DNA of 64,000 bases from positions 1,328,501 through 1,392,500 of the forward strand of contig NZ_CP106869.1 in the NCBI RefSeq assembly GCF_025665335.1, written 5' to 3'. Shown piece by piece: positions 19,537 through 28,627 of this stretch; position 1 is the first letter of the stretch, and every line of letters begins with the position of its first letter. The notes below the pieces were generated by a model. That model was not told where the DNA came from, made no database searches, and saw only the letters and a program-made list of their open reading frames with translations. Source of the DNA: Xanthomonas sp. AM6 (GTDB taxonomy: Bacteria > Pseudomonadota > Gammaproteobacteria > Xanthomonadales > Xanthomonadaceae). Made by a program: the position numbers and the translations under genes.

Positions 19537-22500
19537 ATGAGCACTATCGAAAAACACCTGGCCACCCGCCTGCGCGAGCGCCGCGCCGCCATCGATGCGG
19601 CGCTGACCCGCGACCGCGGCCGCCTGTTCGGCCTATGGTCGCGCTGGCAGGCCGCGCCCGGCAATCCCGCGGCGGAAGCGGCGTTCGAGCAGGCGCTGGC
19701 CGCGTCGCGGGCGCGCTGCGAGGCGCGCGCGGCGGCGCAGCCGGCGATCACCCTGGACGAGCAGCTGCCGATCGCGCGCGAGGCCGAGCGCATCGTGGCG
19801 CTGATCCGCGCGCACCAGGTGGTGGTCATCGCCGGCGAGACCGGCTCGGGCAAGACCACCCAGCTGCCGAAGCTGTGCCTGGCCGCCGGCCGCGGCGCCG
19901 CCGGCATGATCGGCTGCACCCAGCCGCGGCGCCTGGCCGCGCGCGCGGTGGCCACGCGCGTGGCCGAGGAACTGCGCACGCCGGTGGGCGGCGCGGTGGG
20001 CTTCCAGGTGCGCTTCAACGACCGGGTCGGCGAGGAGACCCGGATCAAGTTCATGACCGACGGCATCCTGCTGGCCGAGATCGCCAGCGATCGCTGGCTG
20101 TCCAGCTACGACACGATCATCGTCGACGAGGCGCACGAGCGCAGCCTCAACATCGATTTCCTGCTCGGCTACCTCAAGCAGCTGCTGCGCAAGCGCCCGG
20201 AGCTGAAGGTGATCGTGACCTCGGCCACGATCGACACCGCGCGCTTCGCCGAGCATTTCGACGGCGCCCCGGTGATCAGCGTCGAGGGCCGCACCTTCCC
20301 GGTGGAGGTGCGCTACCGGCCGCTGGAAGAGCCGGGATTGGAGAGTGGGGAGTTGGGATTGGCAGAAGCGCGAGAGGGCCAGCGTTCGCCGCGAACGGCC
20401 GTTGCGAATCCCCAATCCCCCATCCCGACGCCCGGCCTCACCGTCAACGACGCGATCGTGGCCGCGGTGGACGAGATCACCCGCCTGGACCCGCGCGGCG
20501 ACGTGCTGTTATTCCTGCCCGGCGAGCGCGAGATCCGCGACGCGCACCAGGCGCTGGAGCGGCGCAAGTACCGCGAGACCGAGGTGCTGCCGCTGTACGC
20601 GCGGCTGTCCAACAGCGACCAGGACCGGGTGTTCAATCCCGGCCTGCGGCGGCGCCTGGTGCTGGCCACCAACGTCGCCGAGACCTCGCTGACGGTGCCG
20701 CGGATCCGCTACGTGGTCGATCCGGGCTTTGCCCGGGTCAAGCGCTACAGCCCGCGGCAGAAGCTGGACCGGTTGCACATCGAGCCGATCTCGCAGGCCA
20801 GCGCCAACCAGCGCAAGGGCCGCTGCGGACGCGTGGCCGAGGGCATCTGCTACCGGCTGTACGCCGAGGCCGATTTCCAGGCGCGGCCGGAATTCACCGA
20901 TCCGGAGATCCGCCGTTCCAGCCTCGCCGGGGTGATCCTGCGCATGCTGCAGCTGGGCCTGGGGCGGATCGAGGATTTCCCGTTCCTGGAGCCGCCGGAC
21001 GAGCGCGCGGTGGCCGACGGCTGGCAGCAGCTGGTGGAACTGGGCGCGGTCGGCGAGCCCGACCGCCACGGCCTGCGCAAGCTCACCGAGATCGGCCGCA
21101 AGATGGCGCGGCTGCCGGTGGACGTGAAGCTGGCGCGGATGCTGGTGGCCGCGCAGCAGCACGGCTGCCTGCGGCCGATGCTGGTGATCGCCGCGTTCCT
21201 GGGCATCCAGGACCCGCGCGAACGCCCGCCGGAGGCGCGCGAGGCGGCCGACAACGCGCACGCGAAGTTCGCCGATGCGCGCTCGGAATTCGTCGGCATC
21301 CTGCGCCTGTGGGACGGCTACCGGCAGGCGCACGAGGAACTGACCCAGTCCAAGCTGCGCGACTGGTGCGGGCGGCATTTCCTTGGTTTCCTGCGCATGC
21401 GCGAGTGGCGCGAGCTGCACCGCCAGCTGCACCTGCTGTGCGAGGAACTGGGCTGGAGCGAGGAGCCGGCGGCAGCCTCGCTGCTGCCGTTGCTGGCCGG
21501 CGCGGCATCGCCGCCGCCCACCCGCGACGCCGAGACCAGCGCACGCGCCACGCGCGGGCAGTTGCACCGCGCCGCGCGGCTGGCGCGCGAGGGGCGCAGC
21601 GACCCTGCGCCGGCGCCCGCCGAGCAGTCCCGGCCCGCGCCGCCGGCCAGCGCGGCCGACGACGCGCCGCGCGCCAGCGAGCGCGAACGCGCCGCCGCCT
21701 ACCAGGCGCTGCACCGCGCGCTGCTCGCCGGCCTGCCGACCCAGGTCGGCCACCGCACCGAGAAAGGCGATTTCCTGGCGCCGCGGCAGCGCCGCTTCCT
21801 GCTGTTCCCCGGCTCGGCGCTGGCGCGCAAGCCGCCGCCGTGGGTGCTGCCGGCCACGCTGCTGGACACGCAGAAGGTGTGGGGCCTGACCAATGCCGCG
21901 GTCGAGCCGGACTGGGTCATCGCCGAGCTGCCGCACCTGCTGGCGCGCAAGCATTTCGACCCGCACTGGTCGCGCGCGCAGGGGCAGGTGCTGGCGTCGG
22001 AGCAGATCAGCCTGTTCGGGCTGGTGCTGGCGCCGAAGAAGCCGGTGCACTACGGCCGCATCGATCCGCCCGGCGCGCACGATCTGTTCGTGCGCCAGGG
22101 CCTGGTGCCTGGCGAGATCAACACCCGCGCCAGCTTCGTCGCCGACAACCAGAAGGTGCTGGCGCAGGCGCACGAGGAAGAGGCCAAGCTGCGCCGCGCC
22201 GGCATCGTCGCCGACGAGGACTGGCAGGCGCGCTGGTACCTGGACCGGATTCCGGGCGAGATCCATTCGGCGGCGGGTCTGGACGCGTGGTGGAAGGCGT
22301 TGCCGCCGGAGCAGCGGCGCGCGCTGCACTGGTCGCTGGCCGACCTGCTGCCGGGCGAAGGCAGCGAGGCCGATCGCTACCCGAAGTACTTCGCGCTGGG
22401 CGATGCGCGGCTGGCGCTGCACTACACGTTCGAGCCCGGTGCGGCCGACGACGGCGTGACCCTGGAGGTGCCGCTGCACCTGCTCAATGCGCTGGATCCG

Positions 22501-23721
22501 GCGCGGCTGTCGTGGCTGGCGCCGGGCTTCGTCGCCGACAAGGCCGCGGCGCTGATCCGCAGCCTGCCCAAGGCGCTGCGGCGCAACTACGTGCCCGCGC
22601 CGGATTTCGCCCGCGCCTTCCACGAGGCGTTCCCGCAGCCCAGCGCCGACGACATCCGCGGCGAGCTGGCGCGCTTCCTGCAGCGCGCCACCGGTGCGGC
22701 GCTGGGCGCGCTGGACTTCGACGACGGCGCGCTGGAGCCGCACCTGCGCATGAACCTGCGCCTGCGCGACGAGAGCGGCAAGGTGCTGGCCGAGTCGCGC
22801 GACCTGGAGGCGCTGCGCGCGCGCTTCGGCGACCGCGCCGGGCAGGCATTCGCCGCGCGTGCCGGGCGCGAGATGGCCGCCGAGGGCCTGCGCGAGTTCC
22901 CGTCCGCGCCGATCCCGCTGCAGGTGCCCGGCGAGGCCGGGGTGCCGGCGTATCCGGCGCTGGTCGACGAAGGCGAGGCGGCGGCGCTGCGCATCTTCGC
23001 CGACCGCGCGCAGGCCGAGGCCGAACACCCGCGCGGCGTGCGCCGGCTGCTGGAGATCGCGCTGGCCGACAAGGTCAAGCAGGCGCGCAAGCAACTGCCG
23101 GTGTCGCCGAAGACCGGGCTGCTGTATGCGGCGATCGAATCGCAGGAGCGGCTGCGCGGCGACCTGGTCGATGCGGCGTTGAATGCCTTGCTCGAAGATG
23201 GCCTGGACGCGATCCGCGATCCCGGCAGCTTCGCCCAGCGCCGCGACGCGGCCGGCAGGCAGCTGTTCGGCGAGGCGATGGAGCGGCTGAAACTGGCCGA
23301 GGCGATCATGGGCGCGGCGGCGGAACTGAAGCCGCAGCTGGAATCGCCGCTGATGGGCTGGGCCAGCGGCAACCTCGACGACCTGCGCGCGCAGCTGGCG
23401 GCGCTGGTGCATCCGGGCTTCCTGCGCGAGACCCCGGCCACCGCGCTGGCGCAGTTCCCGCGCTACCTGCGCGCGATGATCCTGCGCGCCGAGCGCGCCA
23501 AGCGCGATCCGGCGCGCGACCAGGCGCGGATGCTGGAACTCAAGCCCTTCGTCGATGCGCTGGCGGACGCCGCCGCGGCCGGACGCAGCGCCGATCCGCA
23601 ATGGCAGGCGCTGCGCTGGGACCTGGAAGAGTTGCGGGTGTCGCTGTTCGCGCAGGAACTGGGCGCCAAGCCCGGGATCTCGGCGAAGAAGCTGGCGCAG
23701 AGAGTCACGGCGTTGAGGTGA
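19537..23721 (+). CDS. hrpA: ATP-dependent RNA helicase HrpA
   Basis: HrpA is a DEAH-box RNA helicase; in E. coli it acts in mRNA processing and rescue of stalled ribosomes. The 1394-residue protein is somewhat longer than E. coli HrpA (about 1300). Walker A GETGSGKT is at residues 100-107 and DEAH at 197-200. Motif VI (QRKGRCGRVAEG), the helicase-associated and OB regions, and the long HrpA-specific C-terminal half (QRAKRDPARDQAR-like end) are all present. Residues about 266-300 (PGLESGELGLAEAREGQRSP and on) are encoded by an inverted-repeat module inserted in frame between the first RecA domain and motif IV. The ATG at 19537 follows TTG at 19534; the ATG is preferred. Confidence 0.95.
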   Translation: MSTIEKHLATRLRERRAAIDAALTRDRGRLFGLWSRWQAAPGNPAAEAAFEQALAASRARCEARAAAQPAITLDEQLPIAREAERIVALIRAHQVVVIAGETGSGKTTQLPKLCLAAGRGAAGMIGCTQPRRLAARAVATRVAEELRTPVGGAVGFQVRFNDRVGEETRIKFMTDGILLAEIASDRWLSSYDTIIVDEAHERSLNIDFLLGYLKQLLRKRPELKVIVTSATIDTARFAEHFDGAPVISVEGRTFPVEVRYRPLEEPGLESGELGLAEAREGQRSPRTAVANPQSPIPTPGLTVNDAIVAAVDEITRLDPRGDVLLFLPGEREIRDAHQALERRKYRETEVLPLYARLSNSDQDRVFNPGLRRRLVLATNVAETSLTVPRIRYVVDPGFARVKRYSPRQKLDRLHIEPISQASANQRKGRCGRVAEGICYRLYAEADFQARPEFTDPEIRRSSLAGVILRMLQLGLGRIEDFPFLEPPDERAVADGWQQLVELGAVGEPDRHGLRKLTEIGRKMARLPVDVKLARMLVAAQQHGCLRPMLVIAAFLGIQDPRERPPEAREAADNAHAKFADARSEFVGILRLWDGYRQAHEELTQSKLRDWCGRHFLGFLRMREWRELHRQLHLLCEELGWSEEPAAASLLPLLAGAASPPPTRDAETSARATRGQLHRAARLAREGRSDPAPAPAEQSRPAPPASAADDAPRASERERAAAYQALHRALLAGLPTQVGHRTEKGDFLAPRQRRFLLFPGSALARKPPPWVLPATLLDTQKVWGLTNAAVEPDWVIAELPHLLARKHFDPHWSRAQGQVLASEQISLFGLVLAPKKPVHYGRIDPPGAHDLFVRQGLVPGEINTRASFVADNQKVLAQAHEEEAKLRRAGIVADEDWQARWYLDRIPGEIHSAAGLDAWWKALPPEQRRALHWSLADLLPGEGSEADRYPKYFALGDARLALHYTFEPGAADDGVTLEVPLHLLNALDPARLSWLAPGFVADKAAALIRSLPKALRRNYVPAPDFARAFHEAFPQPSADDIRGELARFLQRATGAALGALDFDDGALEPHLRMNLRLRDESGKVLAESRDLEALRARFGDRAGQAFAARAGREMAAEGLREFPSAPIPLQVPGEAGVPAYPALVDEGEAAALRIFADRAQAEAEHPRGVRRLLEIALADKVKQARKQLPVSPKTGLLYAAIESQERLRGDLVDAALNALLEDGLDAIRDPGSFAQRRDAAGRQLFGEAMERLKLAEAIMGAAAELKPQLESPLMGWASGNLDDLRAQLAALVHPGFLRETPATALAQFPRYLRAMILRAERAKRDPARDQARMLELKPFVDALADAAAAGRSADPQWQALRWDLEELRVSLFAQELGAKPGISAKKLAQRVTALR
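20332..20434. repeat. Dispersed inverted-repeat module, copy E (inside hrpA)
   Basis: Left arm from 20332 (CCGGGATTGGAGAGTGGGGA) and right arm to 20434 (GCGAATCCCCAATCCCCCAT) flank a 40-base centre. The frame is kept open throughout, so the copy adds about 35 residues to HrpA. The same arms occur in intergenic copies. Confidence 0.82.
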
Positions 23722-23763
23722 GACTCGGGACTCGGGACTCGGGACTCGGGACTCGGGACTCGG
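23722..23763. repeat. Six tandem copies of GACTCGG after hrpA
   Basis: GACTCGG is repeated exactly six times starting at the hrpA stop. The complementary CCGAGTCCCGAGTC lies at 23971-23984 just before the stop of the clc gene. The pair looks like the two arms of one module (copy F) whose left arm has expanded by slippage. Confidence 0.85.
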
Positions 23764-23866
23764 GACGACAGGATGATGTTCCTGCGCAAATCGCTGTCAA
23801 GCGATTTGATGAAAGAAGTGCCGCTTTCTTTGAAGAAAAAGCGACTTTTCTAGCTGTGGATCATTC

Positions 23867-23944
23867 GCTTTTCTGTAGGAGCGGCTTCAGCCGCGACGCG
23901 TTGTCGATAGAGCGTCGCGGCTGAAGCCGCTCCTACAGAAAAGC
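23867..23944. repeat. Perfect 32-bp inverted repeat nested in copy F
   Basis: Bases 23867-23898 (GCTTTTCTGTAGGAGCGGCT and 12 more) are perfectly complementary to 23913-23944, with a 14-base loop between. The core GTAGGAGCGGCTTCAGCCGC is a repeat I know to be frequent between genes in Xanthomonadaceae. A second, slightly diverged copy is at 33945-34021. It lies between convergent hrpA and the clc gene, where it could also act as a bidirectional terminator. Confidence 0.85.
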
Positions 23945-23989
23945 AAGCATGCGGCGCACTTGCGAAAATCCCGAGTCCCGAGTCTCCGA

Positions 23990-25771
23990 TCAATCATCCA
24001 CCCGCTCGCCCATCAGCTCGCGCTGGCGCTTGTCCAGTTCCTCGGCGTAGCGCTTGCGCACGAAACCCTCGGTCAGCACGCCGAGCACCTTGCCCTGTTC
24101 GTCGACCACCGCCAGTTCGTCGCTCTGGGTCAGGTCGAACTGGCGCATCGCGGTGACCACGTCGGTGTCGGCGCGCAGCGCCACGTCGCGGTTGCCGGCG
24201 TAGTCGGCGATCGCCGCGTCGGCGTTCACGCCGTCGGCGTAGGCCGCGGCCAGCGTCACCAGCCCCGCGTAGTGGCCGTCCTCGTCTTCCAGCACCACGC
24301 GCGTGCCCGAGCCGAGCGGGAAGCGGCGGCGGAACTCGGCCACCGAGGTGCCGGCGGCGAGCGGGTGCACGTCCTTGCGCATCATCCGCCCGGCGCTCAG
24401 GTGCTTGACCCAGCCCACGTCGCGCGCGCTCTTGATGGTCTCCCCGCGCAGGTGCAGGCGCCAGGTCGAGAACGAATAGCCGAACACCTGGCGCACGATG
24501 GTGTTGGCCACCAGCACCGCCACCATCACCGCGCTGGCCAGCACGAAATCGTGGGTGCCCTCGAGCACCAGCATCGCCATCGTCATCGGCGCGCCGACCA
24601 CCGCCGCGGCCAGCGCCGCCATGCCGGCCAGCGAGGCGGCGGTACCGTCCACCAGCGCCATGCCGCTGCCCAGGTTCAACAGCCCGGCGAACAGCCCGCC
24701 GACCAATGAGCCCATGAACAGCGAGGCGAAGAACAGCCCGCCGCGGAAGCCGAAGCCCAGCGAGATGCCCGAGGCCAGGCACTTGAGCAGCAACAGCATG
24801 CCCAGCCATTGCAGCGAGGTCGGGCTGGTCAGGTCCAGGTGCAGCGCGCCATGCCCGGAGGAGAGCACCTGCGGGGTGATCAGCGCCAGCGGGATCAGCA
24901 TCAGTCCGCCGGCCACCGGCCGCGCCCAGCGCGGCAGCGGGCTGCGGTTGACGATCTGTTCGATCGCCGCGACCAGACGCATCACCGCCACCGCCAGCAG
25001 CGCGCAGATCGCGCCCAGCAGCGCGTACAGCGCGTAGTCGCGCGCTTCCAGCGCCGACGCCGCCGAGGCCGGCAGCAGGTACGGCTGCACGCCGGCGGCC
25101 TGGGCCACGAACACCGCGCCCAGCGACGCCACCGCGACCGGCGCCAGCGCCGACGGCGAGTACGCGCCGATCACGATCTCGAACGCGTAGAACGCGCCGG
25201 CCAGCGGCGCACCGAACGCGGCGGCGATGGCCGCGCCGGCGCCGGCGCCGACCAGGGTGCGGATGTCGGCGCGGCGCAGGCGCAGGATCCGCCCCAGGTG
25301 CGAGCCGCTGCCCGCGCCCATTTGCGTGTACGCCGCTTCCAGCCCGACCGAGGCGCCGCAGCCGTTGGACAGCAGGGTCTGCGCGGACACGATCAGGTTG
25401 TCGCGCATCGACATGCGCCCGCCGTACAGCGCGTTGGCCTCCACCGCATCGATCAATTGGCGCTTGCGCGCGCGTGCGGCCATGCCGAGCAGGCCGACCA
25501 GCAGCCCGCCCAGCGGCAACACCAGCAACTGGCCCAGGCTCAGTTCGGGCAGCGCGCTGAGCCGGGCATCGACGTCCAGGCCGTACAGCCAGGCCTGGGC
25601 GCGGTGGGCGAGGCCGCTCTGCAGCAGGGTCAGCAGGCCGGCGACCAGCCCGACCAGCAGCGCCAGCGCGATGAACCAGACGTCGCTGGCGCGAAAGCGC
25701 CGGCGCAGCGCGTCGGCGAGGCTGTGCGAGGCATCGGCCAGGCCCAGCCGCGGGTGCCGGCGCACGTTCAC
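23990..25771 (-). CDS. ClC-family anion channel/transporter with CBS domains (divergent motifs)
   Basis: ClC proteins are dimeric chloride channels or Cl-/H+ exchangers. The 593-residue protein starts at GTG 25771. It has about ten membrane segments (VWFIALALLVGLVAGLLTLL; GAGAGAAIAAAFGAPLAGAF; GISLGFGFRGGLFFASLFMG) and two CBS domains at the C-terminus (MRKDVHPLAAGTSVAEFRRR; SDELAVVDEQGKVLGVLTEG). The gating Glu appears in SVGLEAAYTQMG, but the usual GREGP is GLEAA. No GSGIP is found where it is expected (KRQLIDAVEANAL), and the GGIFAP motif is GGLFFAS. The fold is therefore clear and the ion specificity is not. It is preceded by an exported-protein gene ten bases upstream. Confidence 0.85.
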   Translation of the reverse strand: MNVRRHPRLGLADASHSLADALRRRFRASDVWFIALALLVGLVAGLLTLLQSGLAHRAQAWLYGLDVDARLSALPELSLGQLLVLPLGGLLVGLLGMAARARKRQLIDAVEANALYGGRMSMRDNLIVSAQTLLSNGCGASVGLEAAYTQMGAGSGSHLGRILRLRRADIRTLVGAGAGAAIAAAFGAPLAGAFYAFEIVIGAYSPSALAPVAVASLGAVFVAQAAGVQPYLLPASAASALEARDYALYALLGAICALLAVAVMRLVAAIEQIVNRSPLPRWARPVAGGLMLIPLALITPQVLSSGHGALHLDLTSPTSLQWLGMLLLLKCLASGISLGFGFRGGLFFASLFMGSLVGGLFAGLLNLGSGMALVDGTAASLAGMAALAAAVVGAPMTMAMLVLEGTHDFVLASAVMVAVLVANTIVRQVFGYSFSTWRLHLRGETIKSARDVGWVKHLSAGRMMRKDVHPLAAGTSVAEFRRRFPLGSGTRVVLEDEDGHYAGLVTLAAAYADGVNADAAIADYAGNRDVALRADTDVVTAMRQFDLTQSDELAVVDEQGKVLGVLTEGFVRKRYAEELDKRQRELMGERVDD

Positions 25772-25781
25772 GGCACGCGGC

Positions 25782-26294
25782 TTACTTGACGCGCCGCACC
25801 TTGGCCTGGGTGTTGTAGGTGTCCACCTGCATGTACCACACGCCGGCGATGCCGGGCTTGATCCGCACCTTGGGCGCGTTGCGGCGCACGCTGCTCAGGC
25901 TGGCCGATTCGGTCTGCTCCCATTCCTGGCCGTTGGCCAGCACGTAGCGGCGGCCCTTGGAGAAACCGGTGAACTCGCCGACCAAGGTGCTCTCGATCGG
26001 TTCCTGGCTGCCGAAGTCGAAGAAGCCGCGGTTCTTCACGATCACTTCCTGGCGGCCTTCCTCCTTGGCCTTCTCCAGCGCCACCGCGGTTTCCTGGGCG
26101 ACCTTGCCCTGCAGCCAGGCGTTGAGCGCGGCCAGTTCCTGCGGCGACAGCTTGTCCAGGCCGGCGGCCTTGAACTCCTGCGCCGACATCTGCGTCTGCA
26201 GGTCGCCGGCGACGGCGCGCTGGGCGGCGGCGGGAGCGGCGGACACGGCGAGCGCCGCGCACAGGACCAGGGGGGAAAGGCGCGCAAGGAGCAT
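25782..26294 (-). CDS. Exported protein of unknown function
   Basis: The 170-residue precursor starts with a signal peptide (LLARLSPLVLCAALAVSAAP; cleavage after AAA before QRAV). The mature part has a Lys/Glu/Gln-rich helical segment (QMSAQEFKAAGLDKLSPQEL; ETAVALEKAKEEGRQEVIVK). A beta-rich C-terminal half follows (VGEFTGFSKGRRYVLANGQE; GVWYMQVDTYNTQAKVRRVK). I know no named domain for it. ATG 26294 is preferred over an upstream ATG at 26432, which gives an Arg-rich extension before the signal peptide. It lies ten bases before the ClC gene and is probably cotranscribed with it. Confidence 0.75.
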   Translation of the reverse strand: MLLARLSPLVLCAALAVSAAPAAAQRAVAGDLQTQMSAQEFKAAGLDKLSPQELAALNAWLQGKVAQETAVALEKAKEEGRQEVIVKNRGFFDFGSQEPIESTLVGEFTGFSKGRRYVLANGQEWEQTESASLSSVRRNAPKVRIKPGIAGVWYMQVDTYNTQAKVRRVK

Positions 26295-26462
26295 GGCGGG
26301 ATCCGGGCAGTGGAATGCCGGGTAGTGTAGTCGCAAGCCGCGCCGCGGGCGCCGGTTCCAGGCCGGGCGCGTCGCGATGCGTCGCCTGCGTTTGCGCGTC
26401 ATGGCGAGGCGCGGCGGCGCGCTCGTCGCCAAGACGGACGCGGGGGGCGGATACCCCGGCGC

Positions 26463-27584
26463 TCAGCCGCTCCCGGGCTCGGTGGCGGCGTTCGCGCGCG
26501 CCGGTCGCCGGTACACGAACGCCGGCGCGTCGCCGGCGGCCTCGCGCTGCGCCAGCGCCTGCAGCTCGGCATGCTCCGGCGCGCGCTCGCAGACCGGGTC
26601 CAGCGTGGCCGCGTCGCCGCTCAGCGCCAGCGCCTGGCAGCGGCAGCCGCCCCAGTCGATCTCGCGCTTCGGGCAACCCTGGCAGACCTCGGGCATCCAG
26701 GCCGTGCCGCGGAAGCGGACGAACGCCTCGCCGTCTTGCCAGATCGCCGCCAGCGGCCGTTCGCGCAGGTTCTCGAACACCATGTCCGGCAGGGTCTCGG
26801 CGGCGTGGCAGGGCAGCACGTCGCCGCGCGGGGAGATGTTGACGAAACGCTGGCCCCAGCCGCCCATGCAGGCCTTGGGCCGGTGCGCGTAGTAGTCGGG
26901 GGTGACGAAGTCGATCGTCAGCCGCTCGCCCAGGCGTTCGCGCGCCGCGGTCACCGCGACCACGGTGGCGTCGATCTGCGCGCGGCTGGGCATCAGCGCG
27001 GCGCGGTTGCGCAGGCCCCAGCCGTAGTACTGGGTGTGCGCCACTTCCAGGCGCTCGGCGCCCAGTTCCAGCGCCAGCTCGATCATCGCCGGCACCCGCT
27101 CGGCGTTGTGGCGGTGGATCACCGCGTTGATCGTCAGCGGCAGTGCCAGCGCGCGCACCGCGGCGGCGAAGGCGCGCTTCCTGGCCAGGCTGTCGCGGTA
27201 GCCGGCGATGCGGTCGGCGCCGGCCGCGTCGGCGTCTTGCACGCTCAGCTGCACGTGCTCCAGTCCGGCGTCGGCGAGCTGCGCCAGCATCGGCGCGCCG
27301 CCGGCCACGCCGGAGGTGATCAGGTTGCTGTACAGGCCCAGCGCGCGCGCATGCGCGACCAGGTCGGGCAGGTCCTTGCGCAGCATCGGCTCGCCGCCGG
27401 AGAAATGCGCCTGCAGCACGCCCATCGCCGCGGCCTGGTCCAAGGCCGAGCGCCAGCCGGCGGTGTCCATCTCCTCGCGCAGCGCGGCCAGCGCGATCGG
27501 GTTGGAGCAGTACGGGCAGGCCAGCGGGCAGCGGTGGGTCAGCTCGAGCAGCAGCGACAGCGGCGGCGGCACGGTCGCGTTCAT
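26463..27584 (-). CDS. pqqE: PqqA peptide cyclase PqqE
   Basis: PqqE is the radical SAM enzyme that links the Glu and Tyr side chains of PqqA, the first committed step of pyrroloquinoline quinone synthesis. The 373-residue protein has the C-x3-C-x2-C cluster motif at Cys19, Cys23 and Cys26 ([14 protein letters not shown]). A SPASM-type C-terminal region carries further cysteines for auxiliary clusters ([19 protein letters not shown]). ATG 27584 overlaps the pqqD stop by four bases; a longer frame to 27782 lies inside pqqD and is rejected. It is the last gene of the operon. Confidence 0.96.
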   Translation of the reverse strand: MNATVPPPLSLLLELTHRCPLACPYCSNPIALAALREEMDTAGWRSALDQAAAMGVLQAHFSGGEPMLRKDLPDLVAHARALGLYSNLITSGVAGGAPMLAQLADAGLEHVQLSVQDADAAGADRIAGYRDSLARKRAFAAAVRALALPLTINAVIHRHNAERVPAMIELALELGAERLEVAHTQYYGWGLRNRAALMPSRAQIDATVVAVTAARERLGERLTIDFVTPDYYAHRPKACMGGWGQRFVNISPRGDVLPCHAAETLPDMVFENLRERPLAAIWQDGEAFVRFRGTAWMPEVCQGCPKREIDWGGCRCQALALSGDAATLDPVCERAPEHAELQALAQREAAGDAPAFVYRRPARANAATEPGSG

Positions 27585-27859
27585 GCGCGCAGCAGACGTT
27601 TGTCGTGCAGTTGCGCGGCCAGTTCGAGCACGTCGCGTTCGACCTCGGCCGGGTCGGCGTCGAACTGAGCGGCCAGCTCCGCGGCGATCGCCGCCAGCGA
27701 CCGCTGGCCGTCGCAGCGCGACACGATCGCGTGCGCGATCTCGTCCAGCTCGATCACCCGTTCCGGCGCCAGCAGCACCCATTGCGCGCGGGCGCGGTCG
27801 TGCTGCAGGCGCACGCCCGGCGCCAGCCGCGGGCAGCTGTCCGGCGCGAACGCGCTCAT
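27581..27859 (-). CDS. pqqD: PQQ biosynthesis peptide chaperone PqqD
   Basis: PqqD binds the PqqA peptide and presents it to PqqE. The 92-residue protein shows the RRE-type fold markers ([20 protein letters not shown] and [20 protein letters not shown]). It overlaps both pqqC and pqqE by ATGA, so the three are translationally coupled. Confidence 0.94.
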   Translation of the reverse strand: MSAFAPDSCPRLAPGVRLQHDRARAQWVLLAPERVIELDEIAHAIVSRCDGQRSLAAIAAELAAQFDADPAEVERDVLELAAQLHDKRLLRA

Positions 27860-28602
27860 GCCACCGCCTGCGCCGGCACAGGGGCGAACGCCTCGGGCCA
27901 GGCGACGCCGGGTTGCACGTAGGCGAAATGCAGCGCGTCCAGCTGCGACCACAGCACCCCGCACTTGAAGCGCAGTGCGTCCTTGACCAGCTGCTGCTTT
28001 TCCACGGTGTCGGCGTGCTGCTTGACGTAGTCCAGGGCGAAGTCCGAATCGCGCGGCGCCTCGTGCAGGCGGTGCTCGAAATACGCCAGCGCCTCGCGCG
28101 AGACGAAGTCGTAGTGCTGCAGCATGCCGGCGACGCGGCGGCCGATGATGCCCGGCGCGAACAGTTCGGTCAGCGAGGAGGCGATCGCCTCCAGCAGGCT
28201 CTTCTCGCGCACGAAGTGCAGGTAGGCCTGCACCGCGAAGCGGGTGCCGGGCAGCAGCGCGCGGCCGGACTGCACCAGCGCGCGGTCCAGGCCCAGCGCA
28301 TCGGTCAGGTGCAGCCAGCGCGCGATGCCGCCTTCGCCCTCGGCGCTGCCGTCGTGGTCGACGATGCGCTGGCGCCAGATCCGGCGCAGCGCCGGATCGT
28401 CCATGCGTGCCAGGATCGCCGCGTCCTTCAGCGGGATGCAGCGCTGGTATTCGTAGCGGTTCAGCGCCCACGCCTGCACCTGGCCGCGGTCGAGCCGGCC
28501 GCCGTGCAGCAGCGCGTGGAATGGATGCTGGTCGTGGTACAGGCGCGCGCCGATCGCGCGCAGCTCCGCTTCCAGCTGCTCGGGGCTCAGCAAGGCGCTC
28601 AT
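27856..28602 (-). CDS. pqqC: Pyrroloquinoline-quinone synthase PqqC
   Basis: PqqC catalyses the final ring closure and eight-electron oxidation to PQQ without a metal cofactor. The 248-residue protein contains the family segments [40 protein letters not shown] and [20 protein letters not shown]. The length is normal. It starts 25 bases after pqqB and overlaps pqqD by four bases. Confidence 0.96.
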   Translation of the reverse strand: MSALLSPEQLEAELRAIGARLYHDQHPFHALLHGGRLDRGQVQAWALNRYEYQRCIPLKDAAILARMDDPALRRIWRQRIVDHDGSAEGEGGIARWLHLTDALGLDRALVQSGRALLPGTRFAVQAYLHFVREKSLLEAIASSLTELFAPGIIGRRVAGMLQHYDFVSREALAYFEHRLHEAPRDSDFALDYVKQHADTVEKQQLVKDALRFKCGVLWSQLDALHFAYVQPGVAWPEAFAPVPAQAVA

Positions 28603-28627
28603 GGGCGAAGGTTCACGGGCAGGGTGC

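Noticed and set aside
23722-23763. Tandem GACTCGG units as a possible CRISPR or VNTR-type array
   Set aside because: Units of 7 bases without spacers are not CRISPR; they match the arm sequence of the dispersed module and are listed as part of it.
18696-23924. A 1742-residue plus-strand frame across dps and hrpA
   Set aside because: Arg/Ala/Gly-rich with no domain; it crosses two clear genes in another frame.
26463-27782. Longer PqqE frame starting at 27782
   Set aside because: The extension lies inside pqqD; the ATG at 27584 with a four-base overlap is the standard arrangement.
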